From RBG-16-66-20 sp964564865 (lineage in GTDB: Bacteria; Pseudomonadota; Gammaproteobacteria; Burkholderiales; SG8-39): a stretch of DNA of 64,000 nucleotides. The notes beneath the pieces were generated by a model. That model saw only the letters and a list, made by a program, of their open reading frames with translations, was not told the origin of the DNA and did no database searches. The DNA is taken from NCBI GenBank assembly GCA_964564865.1, contig CAZMDA010000009.1, forward strand, positions 13,202 through 77,201, in the 5' to 3' direction. The translations under genes were made by a program, and so were the position numbers. Positions 40,885-49,858 of the stretch are shown here, piece after piece (position 1 is the first letter of the stretch; every line of letters begins with the position of its first letter).

Positions 40885-43524
40885 TCAGGCGCCGTAGAAC
40901 AGGCAGGCGTTGCGGCCCTGCTGCTTGGCGCGGTACATGGCGACGTCGGCGTTGCGCAGCAGCGCCTCGCCGTCGCCGGCGTCGGCGGGGTAGACCGAGA
41001 CGCCGATGCTGGCGCCGATGGCGAAGGCGCGGCCCTCGACCTCGAACGGCGCCTCCATCGCCTGCAGAACCTTGGCGGCGACCGCGCGGCAGTCCTCGGC
41101 CGCGCGCAGGCCGGGGATGACGATGGCGAACTCGTCGCCGCCGTGCCGCGCCAGCGTGTCGGCCTTGCGCACGCAGCCGGCCAGGCGCCCGGCGACCTGC
41201 AGCAGCACCGCGTCGCCGGCGCGGTGGCCCAGGGCATCGTTCACCTGCTTGAAGCGGTCCAGGTCCACCATCATCACCGCCACCTTCTCGTCGCGCCGCT
41301 GCGCCTGGTAGAGCGCCTGGCGCAGGCGGTCCTCCAGCAGGCGCCGGTTGGGCAGGCCGGTGAGCGTGTCGTGGTGGGCGAGGAAGCGCGCCTCGTCCTC
41401 CTGGCGCTTCTTCTCGGTGATGTCCTGCGACACGCCGATCACCCGGCGCACGCGCCCGCCGCGCTCCGCCATCGCCTGGCCGCGCGCGTGCATCCAGCGC
41501 ACCCGGCCGCCGCCGTCGACGTCGCGGAACTCGATCTCGTAGGGCTCGCCGCGCTCCTGGGTCGCGAGCGATGCGGCGCGCACGCGCTCGCGGTCCTCCT
41601 CGTGCACCCGTTGCAGGTAGGCCTCGAAGGTGATCGGCCGCTCGCGGCCCGCGGCCGCGCCCGGGCCGCGCCCGAACAGCATCCGGCCGCTGGCGCGGTC
41701 CCATTCCCAGTAGACCAGGTTCGCCGCCTCGACCGACAGGCGCAGGCGCTCCACGCTCTCGTGCAGCGCGGCGGCGGCGGCCTTCTCGCGCGTCACGTCG
41801 CGCGCCGTCCCGGTGGCGCCGGTCGCGCCGCCGGCCGCGTCGCGCAGCGGGACCGCGTTGAACACCAGGTCCACCTGCGTGCCGTCGCGCCGCTGGTGGC
41901 GCGTCTCGTAGTCGAACACCGGCTCGCCGGCGATGACGCGGCGGAACACCGCCAGGTCGCGCTCGCGCAGCTCCGGGGCCGGCAGCTCGCGCAACTCGCG
42001 GCCCAGCAGTTCCTCCGGGCCGGCGCCGTAGATGCGCCGCGCCGCGGCCGGGTTGACGTAGGTCCAGCGCGCCTGCGCGTCCAGCGACCAGACCAGGTCG
42101 TTGGTGGTCTCCACCAGGTTGCGGAACATGGACTCGCTCTCGCGCAGCGCCTGCGCCGCGGCATGGCTGTCGTGGATGTCGGTGAAGGCGACGATGGCCG
42201 ACTGCGCCGGGCGCTCCGGGTCGATGGCGCGGGTCATCAGCCGGCACCACAGGCGGCTGCCGTCCTTGCGCGCGAGTTCCAGCTCGGCCTCGAGCACCGC
42301 GTCGTGGCGCAGCTTGTCGTAGCCGGCGCCGGCGGCGCGCCAGGCCTCCTCGGTCGGGTAGAACTGGCGCGTGCTCGCGCCCTTGAGTTCCCCCGGCTGG
42401 TAGCCCAGCATCTGCTCCAGGCGCCGGTTGCAGCGCAGGATGGCGCGCTCGGCGACGAAGGCGACGCCCACCGGCAGGGTGTCGAGGATCAGGTCCTCCT
42501 CCGCCACCAGCCGGCGGTAGGCTTCCTGGGCGCGGTTGATCTCGGTGACGTCGGTGAACATGCTGACGATGCCGCCGCCGCGGCTGCGCACGAAGCGGCC
42601 CTGCAGCGAGCGCCCGTCGCGGGTGCGGTAGTGGCGCACCGCGCCCGCCCCGCTGCGCCGCCGCGCCAGGCGGTCGGCCAGCCAGTCCTCCGTCCGACCC
42701 TCGTACTCCGGCGGCACCTGCTCGGCCTCCAGCGCCATGCGCGCCACCTCCGGGTACGGCGTGCCGGCCAGTTGCGCGGCCGACTGCCCGGCGCCGTACA
42801 CCTGGGCGTAGGCCTCGTTGCACACCAGCAGCCGGTCCTCGGCGTCGTAGACCGCGATGCCCTCGGGAAAGCTCTCGATGGCGTCGCGCAGCTGGGCCTC
42901 GCCCTGCGCGAGGCGCGTCACCAGGTCGTCGTTCTCGAAGCGCGCCTTGAGCGACGCGACCACGCTGCGCTGGATGTCGTGGTAGACCTTGACCATGGCG
43001 ACACCGAACACCAGGGCCATCAGCGCGAGCAGCTGGTAGGTACGGCCGGGCTGCTGCGCGAGCTCGGCCATCACGCCGACCACCGGCAGCAGCGCGTAGC
43101 CGTAGAACGCCGGCGCGCTTGCCGCATAGACGCCGGCGGCGCCGATCACGCTGCCGACGATGACGGTGATCAGCACCATCTGCAGCAGCGGGTCGCCCTG
43201 GGGGAAGAACAGCAGCGCGGGCATGGTCCACAGCGCCCCGGCGGCGAACGCGCCCAGCGCGAAGCGGGCCTCCCAGCGCGCCGGGTCGAGCCGGTGCGGA
43301 CGGCGGCGGTAGTCCAGGTGCAGCGCGACGCGGAGAAGCGTCATCGTGAGCAGCGCCGCCAGCCAGGCGGCCATGGCCTCGGCGGTATGCGGCCCCCACA
43401 GCACCGCCGCCAGCAGGCCGCCGGCGACCAGCGTGGTGACATAGGCGGTGGGCGCGACCGCGAACAGCGAGGCGACGCGCGCCGCGTGCAGCCGCTCGTC
43501 TTCCGGGTGCTGGCGCAGCAGCAT
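40885..43524 (-). CDS. Membrane-bound multi-PAS diguanylate cyclase
   Basis: 879 residues from ATG 43522-43524. Five or six N-terminal helices (about 25-190: VTTLVAGGLLAAVLWG, ALLTMTLLRVAL, MVLITVIVGSVIGAAGVYA), then four PAS domains at about 215-335, 345-465, 475-595 and 600-705, one with DNRRLEQMLGY-type PAS fold, and a C-terminal GGDEF domain. The active site GGDEF is intact (795-799), and the product-inhibition I-site RxxD is RKAD, five residues before it. It should synthesise cyclic di-GMP with feedback control. No EAL domain. The signal is unknown; PAS domains may bind haem, flavin or small molecules. Confidence 0.92.
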   Translation of the reverse strand: MLLRQHPEDERLHAARVASLFAVAPTAYVTTLVAGGLLAAVLWGPHTAEAMAAWLAALLTMTLLRVALHLDYRRRPHRLDPARWEARFALGAFAAGALWTMPALLFFPQGDPLLQMVLITVIVGSVIGAAGVYAASAPAFYGYALLPVVGVMAELAQQPGRTYQLLALMALVFGVAMVKVYHDIQRSVVASLKARFENDDLVTRLAQGEAQLRDAIESFPEGIAVYDAEDRLLVCNEAYAQVYGAGQSAAQLAGTPYPEVARMALEAEQVPPEYEGRTEDWLADRLARRRSGAGAVRHYRTRDGRSLQGRFVRSRGGGIVSMFTDVTEINRAQEAYRRLVAEEDLILDTLPVGVAFVAERAILRCNRRLEQMLGYQPGELKGASTRQFYPTEEAWRAAGAGYDKLRHDAVLEAELELARKDGSRLWCRLMTRAIDPERPAQSAIVAFTDIHDSHAAAQALRESESMFRNLVETTNDLVWSLDAQARWTYVNPAAARRIYGAGPEELLGRELRELPAPELRERDLAVFRRVIAGEPVFDYETRHQRRDGTQVDLVFNAVPLRDAAGGATGATGTARDVTREKAAAAALHESVERLRLSVEAANLVYWEWDRASGRMLFGRGPGAAAGRERPITFEAYLQRVHEEDRERVRAASLATQERGEPYEIEFRDVDGGGRVRWMHARGQAMAERGGRVRRVIGVSQDITEKKRQEDEARFLAHHDTLTGLPNRRLLEDRLRQALYQAQRRDEKVAVMMVDLDRFKQVNDALGHRAGDAVLLQVAGRLAGCVRKADTLARHGGDEFAIVIPGLRAAEDCRAVAAKVLQAMEAPFEVEGRAFAIGASIGVSVYPADAGDGEALLRNADVAMYRAKQQGRNACLFYGA

Positions 43525-43553
43525 GTCGCGTCCGGGGCGCGGCGCGCCCGGCG

Positions 43554-45662
43554 TCAGCCGGCCTGCTCGACCCGTTCCACCTCGACCAGGCAGTCGTAGA
43601 AGGTCGCGCCGCCGCCCAGGTCGCCGGTGCGCTGCGAGGTGACGTTGTTGGCGTTGCCGCCGCCGGGCGAGTGCTTCCGCCACCACACCGAGGGCGCCAC
43701 CACCACCCCGGGGCGCGGCTTGTCGTTGACGCGCGCCCTGAGGGTGAAGCTGCCGCGGTCGTTGAACACCCGCACGCGATCGCCATCGGCGATGCCGCGC
43801 GCCGAGGCGTCGGCCGAGTGCAGCTCCAGGCGCGGCTCGCCCTCGAGGTCGCGGAAGCGCTTCAGGTTGGCGAAGCTGGAGTTGAGGAAGTTGCGCGCCG
43901 GCGGCGACAGGAAGGCGAGCGGATAGCGCGCGCCCAGCGCCGGGTTGCTCTGCGCCGACTCCGCCGGCGGGTTGAAGAACGGCAGCGGATCCACGCCCTG
44001 CTGCTCCAGCAGCGCGCTGTGGAACTCGCACTTGCCCGACGGCGTCGGGAAGCCGCCCTCGGCGAAGGGCGCGAAGCGCTCGGGCACCGCGAGGCGCCGC
44101 CAGCCGGCCTGCTTCACGTCCTCCCACTCGATGCCCTTCATGCGCGGGCTGCTCGAGCGCAGCGCGGTGCGGCAGATGTCCTCGTCGGAATCGCGGAAGC
44201 AGGGCTCGTCGAAGCCCATGCGCGCGGCCAGGCGCCGGAACACCTCGGAATTGGGCAGCGACTCGCCCACCGGCGCGATCGCCGGGTTGTTGGCGAGCAC
44301 GTACAGGTGGCCGTAGGACTTGTGCACGTCGTGGTGCTCGAGCTGCGTCGTCGCCGGCAGCACGATGTCGGCGTAGTCCGCGGTGTCGGTGAGGAAGGAA
44401 TCCATCACCACGGTGAACAGGTCCTCGCGGCTGAAGCCAGCGATCACCTTCTCCGAGTCCGGGCAGACCGCGACCGAGTTGGTGTTGTAGACGATGATCG
44501 CCCGCACCGCGGGGTCGGCCGCGGTGAGCGCGTCGCCCAGCGCGGCCTGGTTGATGACGCGCGGCCGGCGGCCGGCCAGCAGGTCGGGGCGCTCCAGCGC
44601 GGCGTGATCGAAGTTGTAGAAGTCCGCGGTGGTGAGGACGATGCCGCCCGCCGCCTCGCGCCAGGCGCCGGTGAGCGCCGGCAGGCAGGCGATGTTGCGC
44701 GCCGCGATGCCGCCGCCGGCGTGGCGCTGCATGCCGTAGTTGAGGCGGATCGCCGCCGGCTTCACGCTGGCGTACTCGCGCGCGAGGTCCACGATCTCCG
44801 CGGCGGTGATGCCGCAGACCTTCGCCGCCCACTCCGGCGTGTACTGCTTCACGCGCTCGGCGAGCTGGTCGAAGCCCACGGTGTACCTCGCGACGTAGTC
44901 GTGGTCGACCAGGTCCTCGCCGATGAGCACGTGCATCAGGGCGAGGGCGAGCGCCCCGTCGGTGCCCGGGAGCAGCGCGACCTGCTGCGTGCACTTCTCG
45001 GCCGACAGGCTGCGGTAGGGATCGATCGCGATCACCCTGGCGCCGCGGCGCTTGGCCTCCTGCACGCGCGACCACAGGTGCAGGTTGGACACCACCGGAT
45101 TCGCGCCCCACAGGATGATCAGCCTCGCCTCGTCGAAGCGCTCCGGGTCCATGCCCACCGAGCCGCCCAGGGTCGCCTTGAGGCCGAACTTGCCCAGCGT
45201 CGAGCACAGCGTGCGGTCGAGGAGCGAGGCGCCCAGCTTGTGGAAGAAGCGCCGGTCCATGGAGCTGTACTGCGCCATGCCCATGGTGCCGGCGTAGCTC
45301 ACCGGCAGGATGGATTCCGGGTTCTCCGCCGCCAGCGCCTTCAGGCGCGCGGCGATCGTGTCCAGCGCCTCGTCCCAGCTGATGCGCGCGAAGGCGCCCG
45401 AACCCTTGGGGCCGACGCGCTTCATCGGGTGCAGGATCCGGTCTGGCGAGTAGGTGCGCTCCAGGTAGTGCGCGACCTTGGTGCACAGCGTGCCCTCGGT
45501 GAAGGGCATGGACGGGTCGCCCTGGATCTTCACCGCGACGCCGTCCTTGACGGTCACCAGCATGCCGCAGGTGTCGGGGCAGTCGTGCGGGCAGGCGGTG
45601 CGGACGACCTGCACGCGGGAATCGGCGTCGGCCAGGCGGCCTTCCTTGGTGGGGGCGTTCAT
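43554..45662 (-). CDS. Molybdopterin-dependent oxidoreductase with N-terminal [4Fe-4S] site
   Basis: 702 residues. The iron-sulfur site is C-x3-C-x3-C-x27-C (Cys24, 28, 32, 60) in ACPHDCPDTCGML and GTLC. Molybdopterin-binding regions follow: ARISWDEALDTIAARL, YAGTMGMAQYSSMDRRFFH, LDRTLCSTLG, LIILWGANPVVSNLHLW and DSFLTDTADYADIVLPATTQLEH; the C-terminal molydop-binding barrel has ARNFLNSSFANLKRF and VWWRKHSPGGGNANNVTSQ. No Tat signal, so it is cytoplasmic. Belongs to the DMSO-reductase superfamily; no partner subunits are nearby except glcF 9 nt upstream, with which it may be cotranscribed. Substrate unknown. Confidence 0.88.
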   Translation of the reverse strand: MNAPTKEGRLADADSRVQVVRTACPHDCPDTCGMLVTVKDGVAVKIQGDPSMPFTEGTLCTKVAHYLERTYSPDRILHPMKRVGPKGSGAFARISWDEALDTIAARLKALAAENPESILPVSYAGTMGMAQYSSMDRRFFHKLGASLLDRTLCSTLGKFGLKATLGGSVGMDPERFDEARLIILWGANPVVSNLHLWSRVQEAKRRGARVIAIDPYRSLSAEKCTQQVALLPGTDGALALALMHVLIGEDLVDHDYVARYTVGFDQLAERVKQYTPEWAAKVCGITAAEIVDLAREYASVKPAAIRLNYGMQRHAGGGIAARNIACLPALTGAWREAAGGIVLTTADFYNFDHAALERPDLLAGRRPRVINQAALGDALTAADPAVRAIIVYNTNSVAVCPDSEKVIAGFSREDLFTVVMDSFLTDTADYADIVLPATTQLEHHDVHKSYGHLYVLANNPAIAPVGESLPNSEVFRRLAARMGFDEPCFRDSDEDICRTALRSSSPRMKGIEWEDVKQAGWRRLAVPERFAPFAEGGFPTPSGKCEFHSALLEQQGVDPLPFFNPPAESAQSNPALGARYPLAFLSPPARNFLNSSFANLKRFRDLEGEPRLELHSADASARGIADGDRVRVFNDRGSFTLRARVNDKPRPGVVVAPSVWWRKHSPGGGNANNVTSQRTGDLGGGATFYDCLVEVERVEQAG

Positions 45663-45671
45663 CGGCGCATT

Positions 45672-46904
45672 TTACGCCCGGGGCGCTTCGGGCAACGCAT
45701 CGTCCAGCAGCTGGATCCAGTGGCGCACCGGGGTCGCGGTCCCGGCCTGGAGGTGCGCCAGGCAGCCGATGTTGGCCGTGGCGATCGCCTCCGGCGCCCC
45801 GTCGCACAGGCTGGCCAGCTTGCGGCTGCGCAACTCGATCGAGATCGCCGGCTGCAGCACCGAGTAGGTGCCGGCCGAACCGCAGCACAGGTGCGCGTCG
45901 CGCACCGGCGCGAGCTCGTAGCCGGCCCGTTCGAGCAGCCTCTCCACAGTGCCCTTGATACGCAGCCCGTGCTGCAGCGTGCAGGGCGAATGGAAGGCGA
46001 CGCGGCCGAGCTTGCGCCCGGCCGGCAGCAGGCGCCCGATGGCCTCGGCCTCCGCCTCGATCACCTGGGAGATGTCCCTGGCAGCGGCCGCGACCCGGGA
46101 CGCGCCCGCCTCGCCCTCGAGGACGTGGCCATACTCCGCGATCATCGCGCCGCAGCCGCTCGCGGTGATCGCGATGCCTTCGGCGCCGCCCTCCAGCTGC
46201 GGCGCCCAGGCCGCGACCAGCGCGCGCATGTCCGCCTTGCCGCCTTCGTGGTCGTTGAGGTGGAAGCGCAGCGCGCCGCAGCAGCCCGCGCCCTCGGCTT
46301 CGACGAGGGAAATGCCGACGCGGTCCAGCACCCGCGCGGCCGCGGCGTTGATCTCCGGCGCCATCGCCGGCTGCACGCAACCGCCCAGCGCGAGCAGGCG
46401 CCTCGCGTGGCGGGGCGCGGGCCAGGCGCCGGCGGGCGCGGCGCGCGCGTGGACCTTCTCGCGCAACGGCGCCGGCAGCAGCGGCCGGAAAACGCGGCCG
46501 AGGCCGAGGAGGAAGCCGAACAGCGCGCGGCGGGGAAGAACGAACGCAAGCATCCCGCGCAACGCCCGCTCGCCGATGCCGCGCGCCGTCTTGCGCTCCA
46601 CGATGCCGCGCCCGATGTCGAGCAGGCGCCCGTACTGCACGCCGGAGGGACAGGTCGTCTCGCAGGAGCGGCAGGTGAGGCAACGGTCCAGGTGCAGGCG
46701 CGTCTTCGCGGTCGGTTCCACCCCTTCCAGCACCTGCTTGACGAGGTAGATCCGGCCGCGCGGCCCGTCCAGCTCGTCGCCCAGCACCTGGTAGGTCGGG
46801 CAGGTCGCGGTGCAGAACCCGCAATGCACGCACTTGCGCAGGATCGCCTCGGCCTCCCGCCCTTCGCGGGTGTCGCGGATGAATCCGGCAAGCGTGGTCT
46901 GCAT
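45672..46904 (-). CDS. glcF: Glycolate oxidase iron-sulfur subunit
   Basis: 410 residues. Two ferredoxin-type motifs: Cys25, 28, 31, 35 (CVHCGFCTATCP) and Cys74, 77, 80, 84 (CLTCRSCETTCP). Two CCG domains follow, with GAGCCGALRFHL and HLCCGSAGTYS. GlcF carries electrons from the flavin subunits GlcD/GlcE to the respiratory chain. ATG 46902-46904. A TATAGC element 7 nt before it on the minus strand overlaps the divergent gene's TATACT box. It is separated from glcE by a reversed small gene. Confidence 0.95.
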   Translation of the reverse strand: MQTTLAGFIRDTREGREAEAILRKCVHCGFCTATCPTYQVLGDELDGPRGRIYLVKQVLEGVEPTAKTRLHLDRCLTCRSCETTCPSGVQYGRLLDIGRGIVERKTARGIGERALRGMLAFVLPRRALFGFLLGLGRVFRPLLPAPLREKVHARAAPAGAWPAPRHARRLLALGGCVQPAMAPEINAAAARVLDRVGISLVEAEGAGCCGALRFHLNDHEGGKADMRALVAAWAPQLEGGAEGIAITASGCGAMIAEYGHVLEGEAGASRVAAAARDISQVIEAEAEAIGRLLPAGRKLGRVAFHSPCTLQHGLRIKGTVERLLERAGYELAPVRDAHLCCGSAGTYSVLQPAISIELRSRKLASLCDGAPEAIATANIGCLAHLQAGTATPVRHWIQLLDDALPEAPRA

Positions 46905-46913
46905 GGCTCTCGC

Positions 46914-46919
46914 TATACT
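46914..46919. promoter_or_regulatory. Shared divergent -10 element between glcF and the 124-residue gene
   Basis: TATACT reads on the plus strand 6 nt before the ATG at 46926. On the minus strand the overlapping bases read AGTATAGC, giving TATAGC about 8-10 nt before the glcF ATG. Only 21 bp separate the two start codons, so both mRNAs would be leaderless or nearly so. Confidence 0.5.
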
Positions 46920-46925
46920 TTTCGC

Positions 46926-47300
46926 ATGAAACAGGTCATGTGGGTCCTGGTCCTGGGCATCGCCGCGGGCCTGGCGTACTGGCTCTGGTACGCGCTGCGC
47001 CGGTACGAAGAGCGAAAGCACGCCGAAGAGGAGCGCCACGCCGCCTTCATGGCGCAGATGGTGGGCGCGGCGGCGCGCAACGCCGCCGCGAAGACATCCG
47101 CGAACGCCGCGGAGGACGCCGCGGCGCTGGCGCAGCAGAAGCTGCTGTTCGAGGCGGCGACCAGGGCGGGCGAAGCCGGCGAAGCCGCGCTCGCCATCCA
47201 GCTGCATGCGCGCCTGGTGGCGCGGTATCCCGCCAGCGCGCTGGCGGAGCAGTCGAAGGCGGCGGTGGTGACGCTGAAGCAGAAGCTTGCCAAGGCCTGA
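46926..47300 (+). CDS. Small single-helix membrane protein with coiled-coil/TPR-like tail
   Basis: 124 residues; function not recognised. One N-terminal transmembrane helix (MWVLVLGIAAGLAYWLWYAL, residues 5-24), then a charged helical region (RRYEERKHAEEERHAAFMAQ) rich in Ala, Glu and Lys, and a C-terminal helical repeat AAIQLHARLVARYPASALAEQ-like that resembles one TPR unit (the actual text is ALAIQLHARLVARYPASAL). It lies alone on the plus strand between glcF and glcE, which are both on the minus strand, and has its own -10 box. Confidence 0.75.
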   Translation: MKQVMWVLVLGIAAGLAYWLWYALRRYEERKHAEEERHAAFMAQMVGAAARNAAAKTSANAAEDAAALAQQKLLFEAATRAGEAGEAALAIQLHARLVARYPASALAEQSKAAVVTLKQKLAKA

Positions 47301-47306
47301 CCGACC

Positions 47307-48377
47307 CTAGAACTCCGCATACAGCCTCCCGGGACTGAGGATCCCGGACGGGTCGAACGCCGCCTTGAGTCCGCGGTGCAGCTTCGCCAGCGCGGGCGCC
47401 AGCGGATGGAACGCGCCCGCCGAGCGCTCGCCGCCCCGGAACAGGGTCGCGCTGCCGCCGGCCTTCTCCGCCGCGGCACGCACTTCGGCCGCCGGCGCGG
47501 CGGTCTTCCACCAGCGCAGCGCGCCTCCCCACTCGGCCAGTTGCCGTCCCGGCAGCGCCGGATCGGGCGCGGTCGAGGGCAGCGACAGGCGCCACAACGG
47601 CGTCGCGTCGCCGAAGAACGGATCCGAATGCTCGCGCACGCCTTCCCAGAACGCGCCGGCCCGGGCCGGCTCGAGCGCCTCGCCGCCGATGCGCGCGGCC
47701 GCGGCCTTCACCGCCGTCTCCGCGCCCGAGAGCCGCACCGACAGCGCGCCTTCGGACCAGGCGGTGGCGGAAACCGGCAGCGGCTGGCCGGCCCAGCGAT
47801 TCACGGTCTCGAGCGCGCGTGCCGCGTCCATGTCCAGGCGCAGCGTGCGTTCCGCGGCGGGCAGCGGCAGCACCTTGAGCGAGACCTCGAGGATCACGCC
47901 CAGCGTGCCCAGCGACCCGGCAAGCAGGCGCGACAGGTCGTAGCCGGCGACGTTCTTCATCACCTGGCCGCCGAAGGAGAGGTCGCGGCCGGCGCCGTCC
48001 AGCATGCGCGCGCCCAGCACGAAATCGCGCACCGACCCGGCGGCGGCGCGGCGCGGGCCCGACAGGCCGGCGGCGATGCAGCCGCCCAGCGTCGCCTGCG
48101 GCGAGAACCGCGGCGGCTCGAAGGCGAGCATCTGGCCCTGCCGCGCGAGTTCGGCTTCCAGTCCGGCCAGCGGCGTGCCGCAGCGCGCCGTGATTACGAG
48201 CTCGGTCGGCTCATAGTTGACGATGCCGGCGTGGCCGCGCGTGTCCAGCACCTCGCCGCGCGGCTCGTTGCCGTAGAAATCCTTGCTGCCGCCGCCGCGC
48301 GGGCGCAGCGGCGCGCGCGCCGCCGCGGCGGCCCGGATGCGCTCCTGCAGTTGCGCGACGGAGTCCGCTGCGCTCAA
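47307..48377 (-). CDS. glcE: Glycolate oxidase FAD-binding subunit
   Basis: 356 residues from TTG 48375-48377, which overlaps the glcD stop as TTGA. FAD-binding type 4 domain: LRPRGGGSKDFYG, then ELVITARCGTPLAGLEAELA, and the nucleotide part ATLGGCIAAGLSGPRRAAAGSVRDFVLG, followed by KNVAGYDLSRLLAGSLGTLGVI. The C-terminus FDPSGILSPGRLY is the usual end of this family. Works with GlcD and GlcF to oxidise glycolate to glyoxylate. Confidence 0.94.
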   Translation of the reverse strand: MSAADSVAQLQERIRAAAAARAPLRPRGGGSKDFYGNEPRGEVLDTRGHAGIVNYEPTELVITARCGTPLAGLEAELARQGQMLAFEPPRFSPQATLGGCIAAGLSGPRRAAAGSVRDFVLGARMLDGAGRDLSFGGQVMKNVAGYDLSRLLAGSLGTLGVILEVSLKVLPLPAAERTLRLDMDAARALETVNRWAGQPLPVSATAWSEGALSVRLSGAETAVKAAAARIGGEALEPARAGAFWEGVREHSDPFFGDATPLWRLSLPSTAPDPALPGRQLAEWGGALRWWKTAAPAAEVRAAAEKAGGSATLFRGGERSAGAFHPLAPALAKLHRGLKAAFDPSGILSPGRLYAEF

Positions 48378-49858
48378 AACCGGGGCAGCTCCGCGTGGGG
48401 CAGGCGCCCGCCATGCACGTGCATGCGGCCGAACTCGGCGCAGCGCGCCAGCGTCGGCACCGCCTTGCCCGGGTTGAGCAGGCCCCGCGGGTCGAACACG
48501 CGCTTCACCGAGTGGAAGGCCTCCAGCTCTGCGGGCCGGAACTGGACGCACATCTGGTCGATCTTCTCCACCCCGACCCCGTGCTCGCCGGTGATGGTGC
48601 CGCCCACCTCGACGCACTTCTCCAGCACCTCGGCGGCGAAGGCCTCCGTCCGGCGCAGCTGGTCGGGGTCGTTGGCGTCGAACAGGATCAGCGGATGCAG
48701 GTTGCCGTCGCCGGCATGGAACACGTTCGGGCAGCGCAGGCCGTGCTTCCTCTCCATGGCGGCGATGAAGTTCAGCACCTCGCCCAGCTTCTTCCTCGGG
48801 ATGGTGCCGTCCATGCAGTAGTAGTCCGGCGAAATGCGCCCCACCGCCGGGAACGCCGCCTTGCGCCCGGACCAGAAGCGCAGGCGCTCGGCCTCGTCGC
48901 GCGACACCGTCGTGCGCGTGGCGCCGGCGCGCGCCAGGACCGCCTTCACGCGCTCGATCTCGTCCTCCACCTCCTCGGCGGTGCCGTCCGACTCGCACAG
49001 CAGGATCGCGGCCGCCTCGAGGTCGTAGCCGGCATGGACGAATTCCTCCACCGCGCGGGTCGCCGGCTTGTCCATCATCTCCAGCCCCGCCGGGATGATG
49101 CCGGCGGCGACCACCGCCGCCACCGCGTCGCCCGCCTTCTCGACGTCGTCGAACGAGGCCATCACCACGCGCGCCGCCTGGGGCCTGGGCAGCAGCTTCA
49201 CCGTGACCTCGGTGGTCACCGCGAGCAGGCCCTCGGAGCCGATGGCGAGCGCGAGCAGGTCGTAGCCCGGGGAGTCCAGCGCCTCGGCGCCGAAGCTCAC
49301 CGGCTCGCCGTCGATGGTGAAGCCGCGCACGCGCAGCACGTTGTGCACCGTGAGCCCGTACTTCAGGCAGTGCACGCCGCCGGAGTTCTCCGCCACGTTG
49401 CCGCCGATGGAGCAGGCGATCTGGCTCGAGGGATCGGGGGCGTAGTACAGGCCGAAGGGCGCGGCGACGTCGGAGATCGCGGCGTTGCGCACGCCGGGCT
49501 GCACCACCGCGATCCGCGCCAGCGGGTCGAGGCGCACGACGCGCATGAACCTTGCCATGGACAGCAGCACGCCGTCGCCCGGCGGCAGCGCGCCGCCGGA
49601 CAGGCCGGTGCCGGCGCCGCGAGGCACCACCGGCACGCCGAGCGCGCTGCAGGTCCTGAGGATCCGCTGCACTTCGTCCTCGGTCTCGGGCAGCGCCACC
49701 ACCATCGGCAGCTGCCGGTAGGCGGTGAGGCCGTCGCACTCGTAGGGGCGGGTGTCCTCCTCCTCCCACAGCACCGAGCGCCCGGGCAGGAAGGCGCGCA
49801 GCGCGCGCGCCACCTCGGCCTGGCGGGCGGGATTCACCGCAGCCAGGGCTTCGCCCAT
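48374..49858 (-). CDS. glcD: Glycolate oxidase subunit GlcD (FAD-linked oxidase)
   Basis: 494 residues. Motifs: VVPRGAGTGLSGGALPPGDGVLL (FAD pyrophosphate), YYAPDPSSQIACSIGGNVAENSGGVHCLKYG, VLRVRGFTIDGEP, DLLALAIGSEGLLAVTTEVTVKLL, then the C-terminal GTITGEHGVGVEK and VFDPRGLLNPGK. The HxGVGxxK histidine is part of the active site in this family. It overlaps the upstream hydroxypyruvate isomerase gene by 25 bp, an unusually long overlap, and is coupled to glcE. Confidence 0.95.
   Translation of the reverse strand: MGEALAAVNPARQAEVARALRAFLPGRSVLWEEEDTRPYECDGLTAYRQLPMVVALPETEDEVQRILRTCSALGVPVVPRGAGTGLSGGALPPGDGVLLSMARFMRVVRLDPLARIAVVQPGVRNAAISDVAAPFGLYYAPDPSSQIACSIGGNVAENSGGVHCLKYGLTVHNVLRVRGFTIDGEPVSFGAEALDSPGYDLLALAIGSEGLLAVTTEVTVKLLPRPQAARVVMASFDDVEKAGDAVAAVVAAGIIPAGLEMMDKPATRAVEEFVHAGYDLEAAAILLCESDGTAEEVEDEIERVKAVLARAGATRTTVSRDEAERLRFWSGRKAAFPAVGRISPDYYCMDGTIPRKKLGEVLNFIAAMERKHGLRCPNVFHAGDGNLHPLILFDANDPDQLRRTEAFAAEVLEKCVEVGGTITGEHGVGVEKIDQMCVQFRPAELEAFHSVKRVFDPRGLLNPGKAVPTLARCAEFGRMHVHGGRLPHAELPRF

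Noticed and set aside
40885..46833. An open frame of about 1980 codons on the minus strand
   Set aside because: Only the 40885-43524 part encodes recognisable protein (PAS/GGDEF). The rest is a shadow of the molybdopterin oxidoreductase and glcF genes in another frame, open because of the high GC content.
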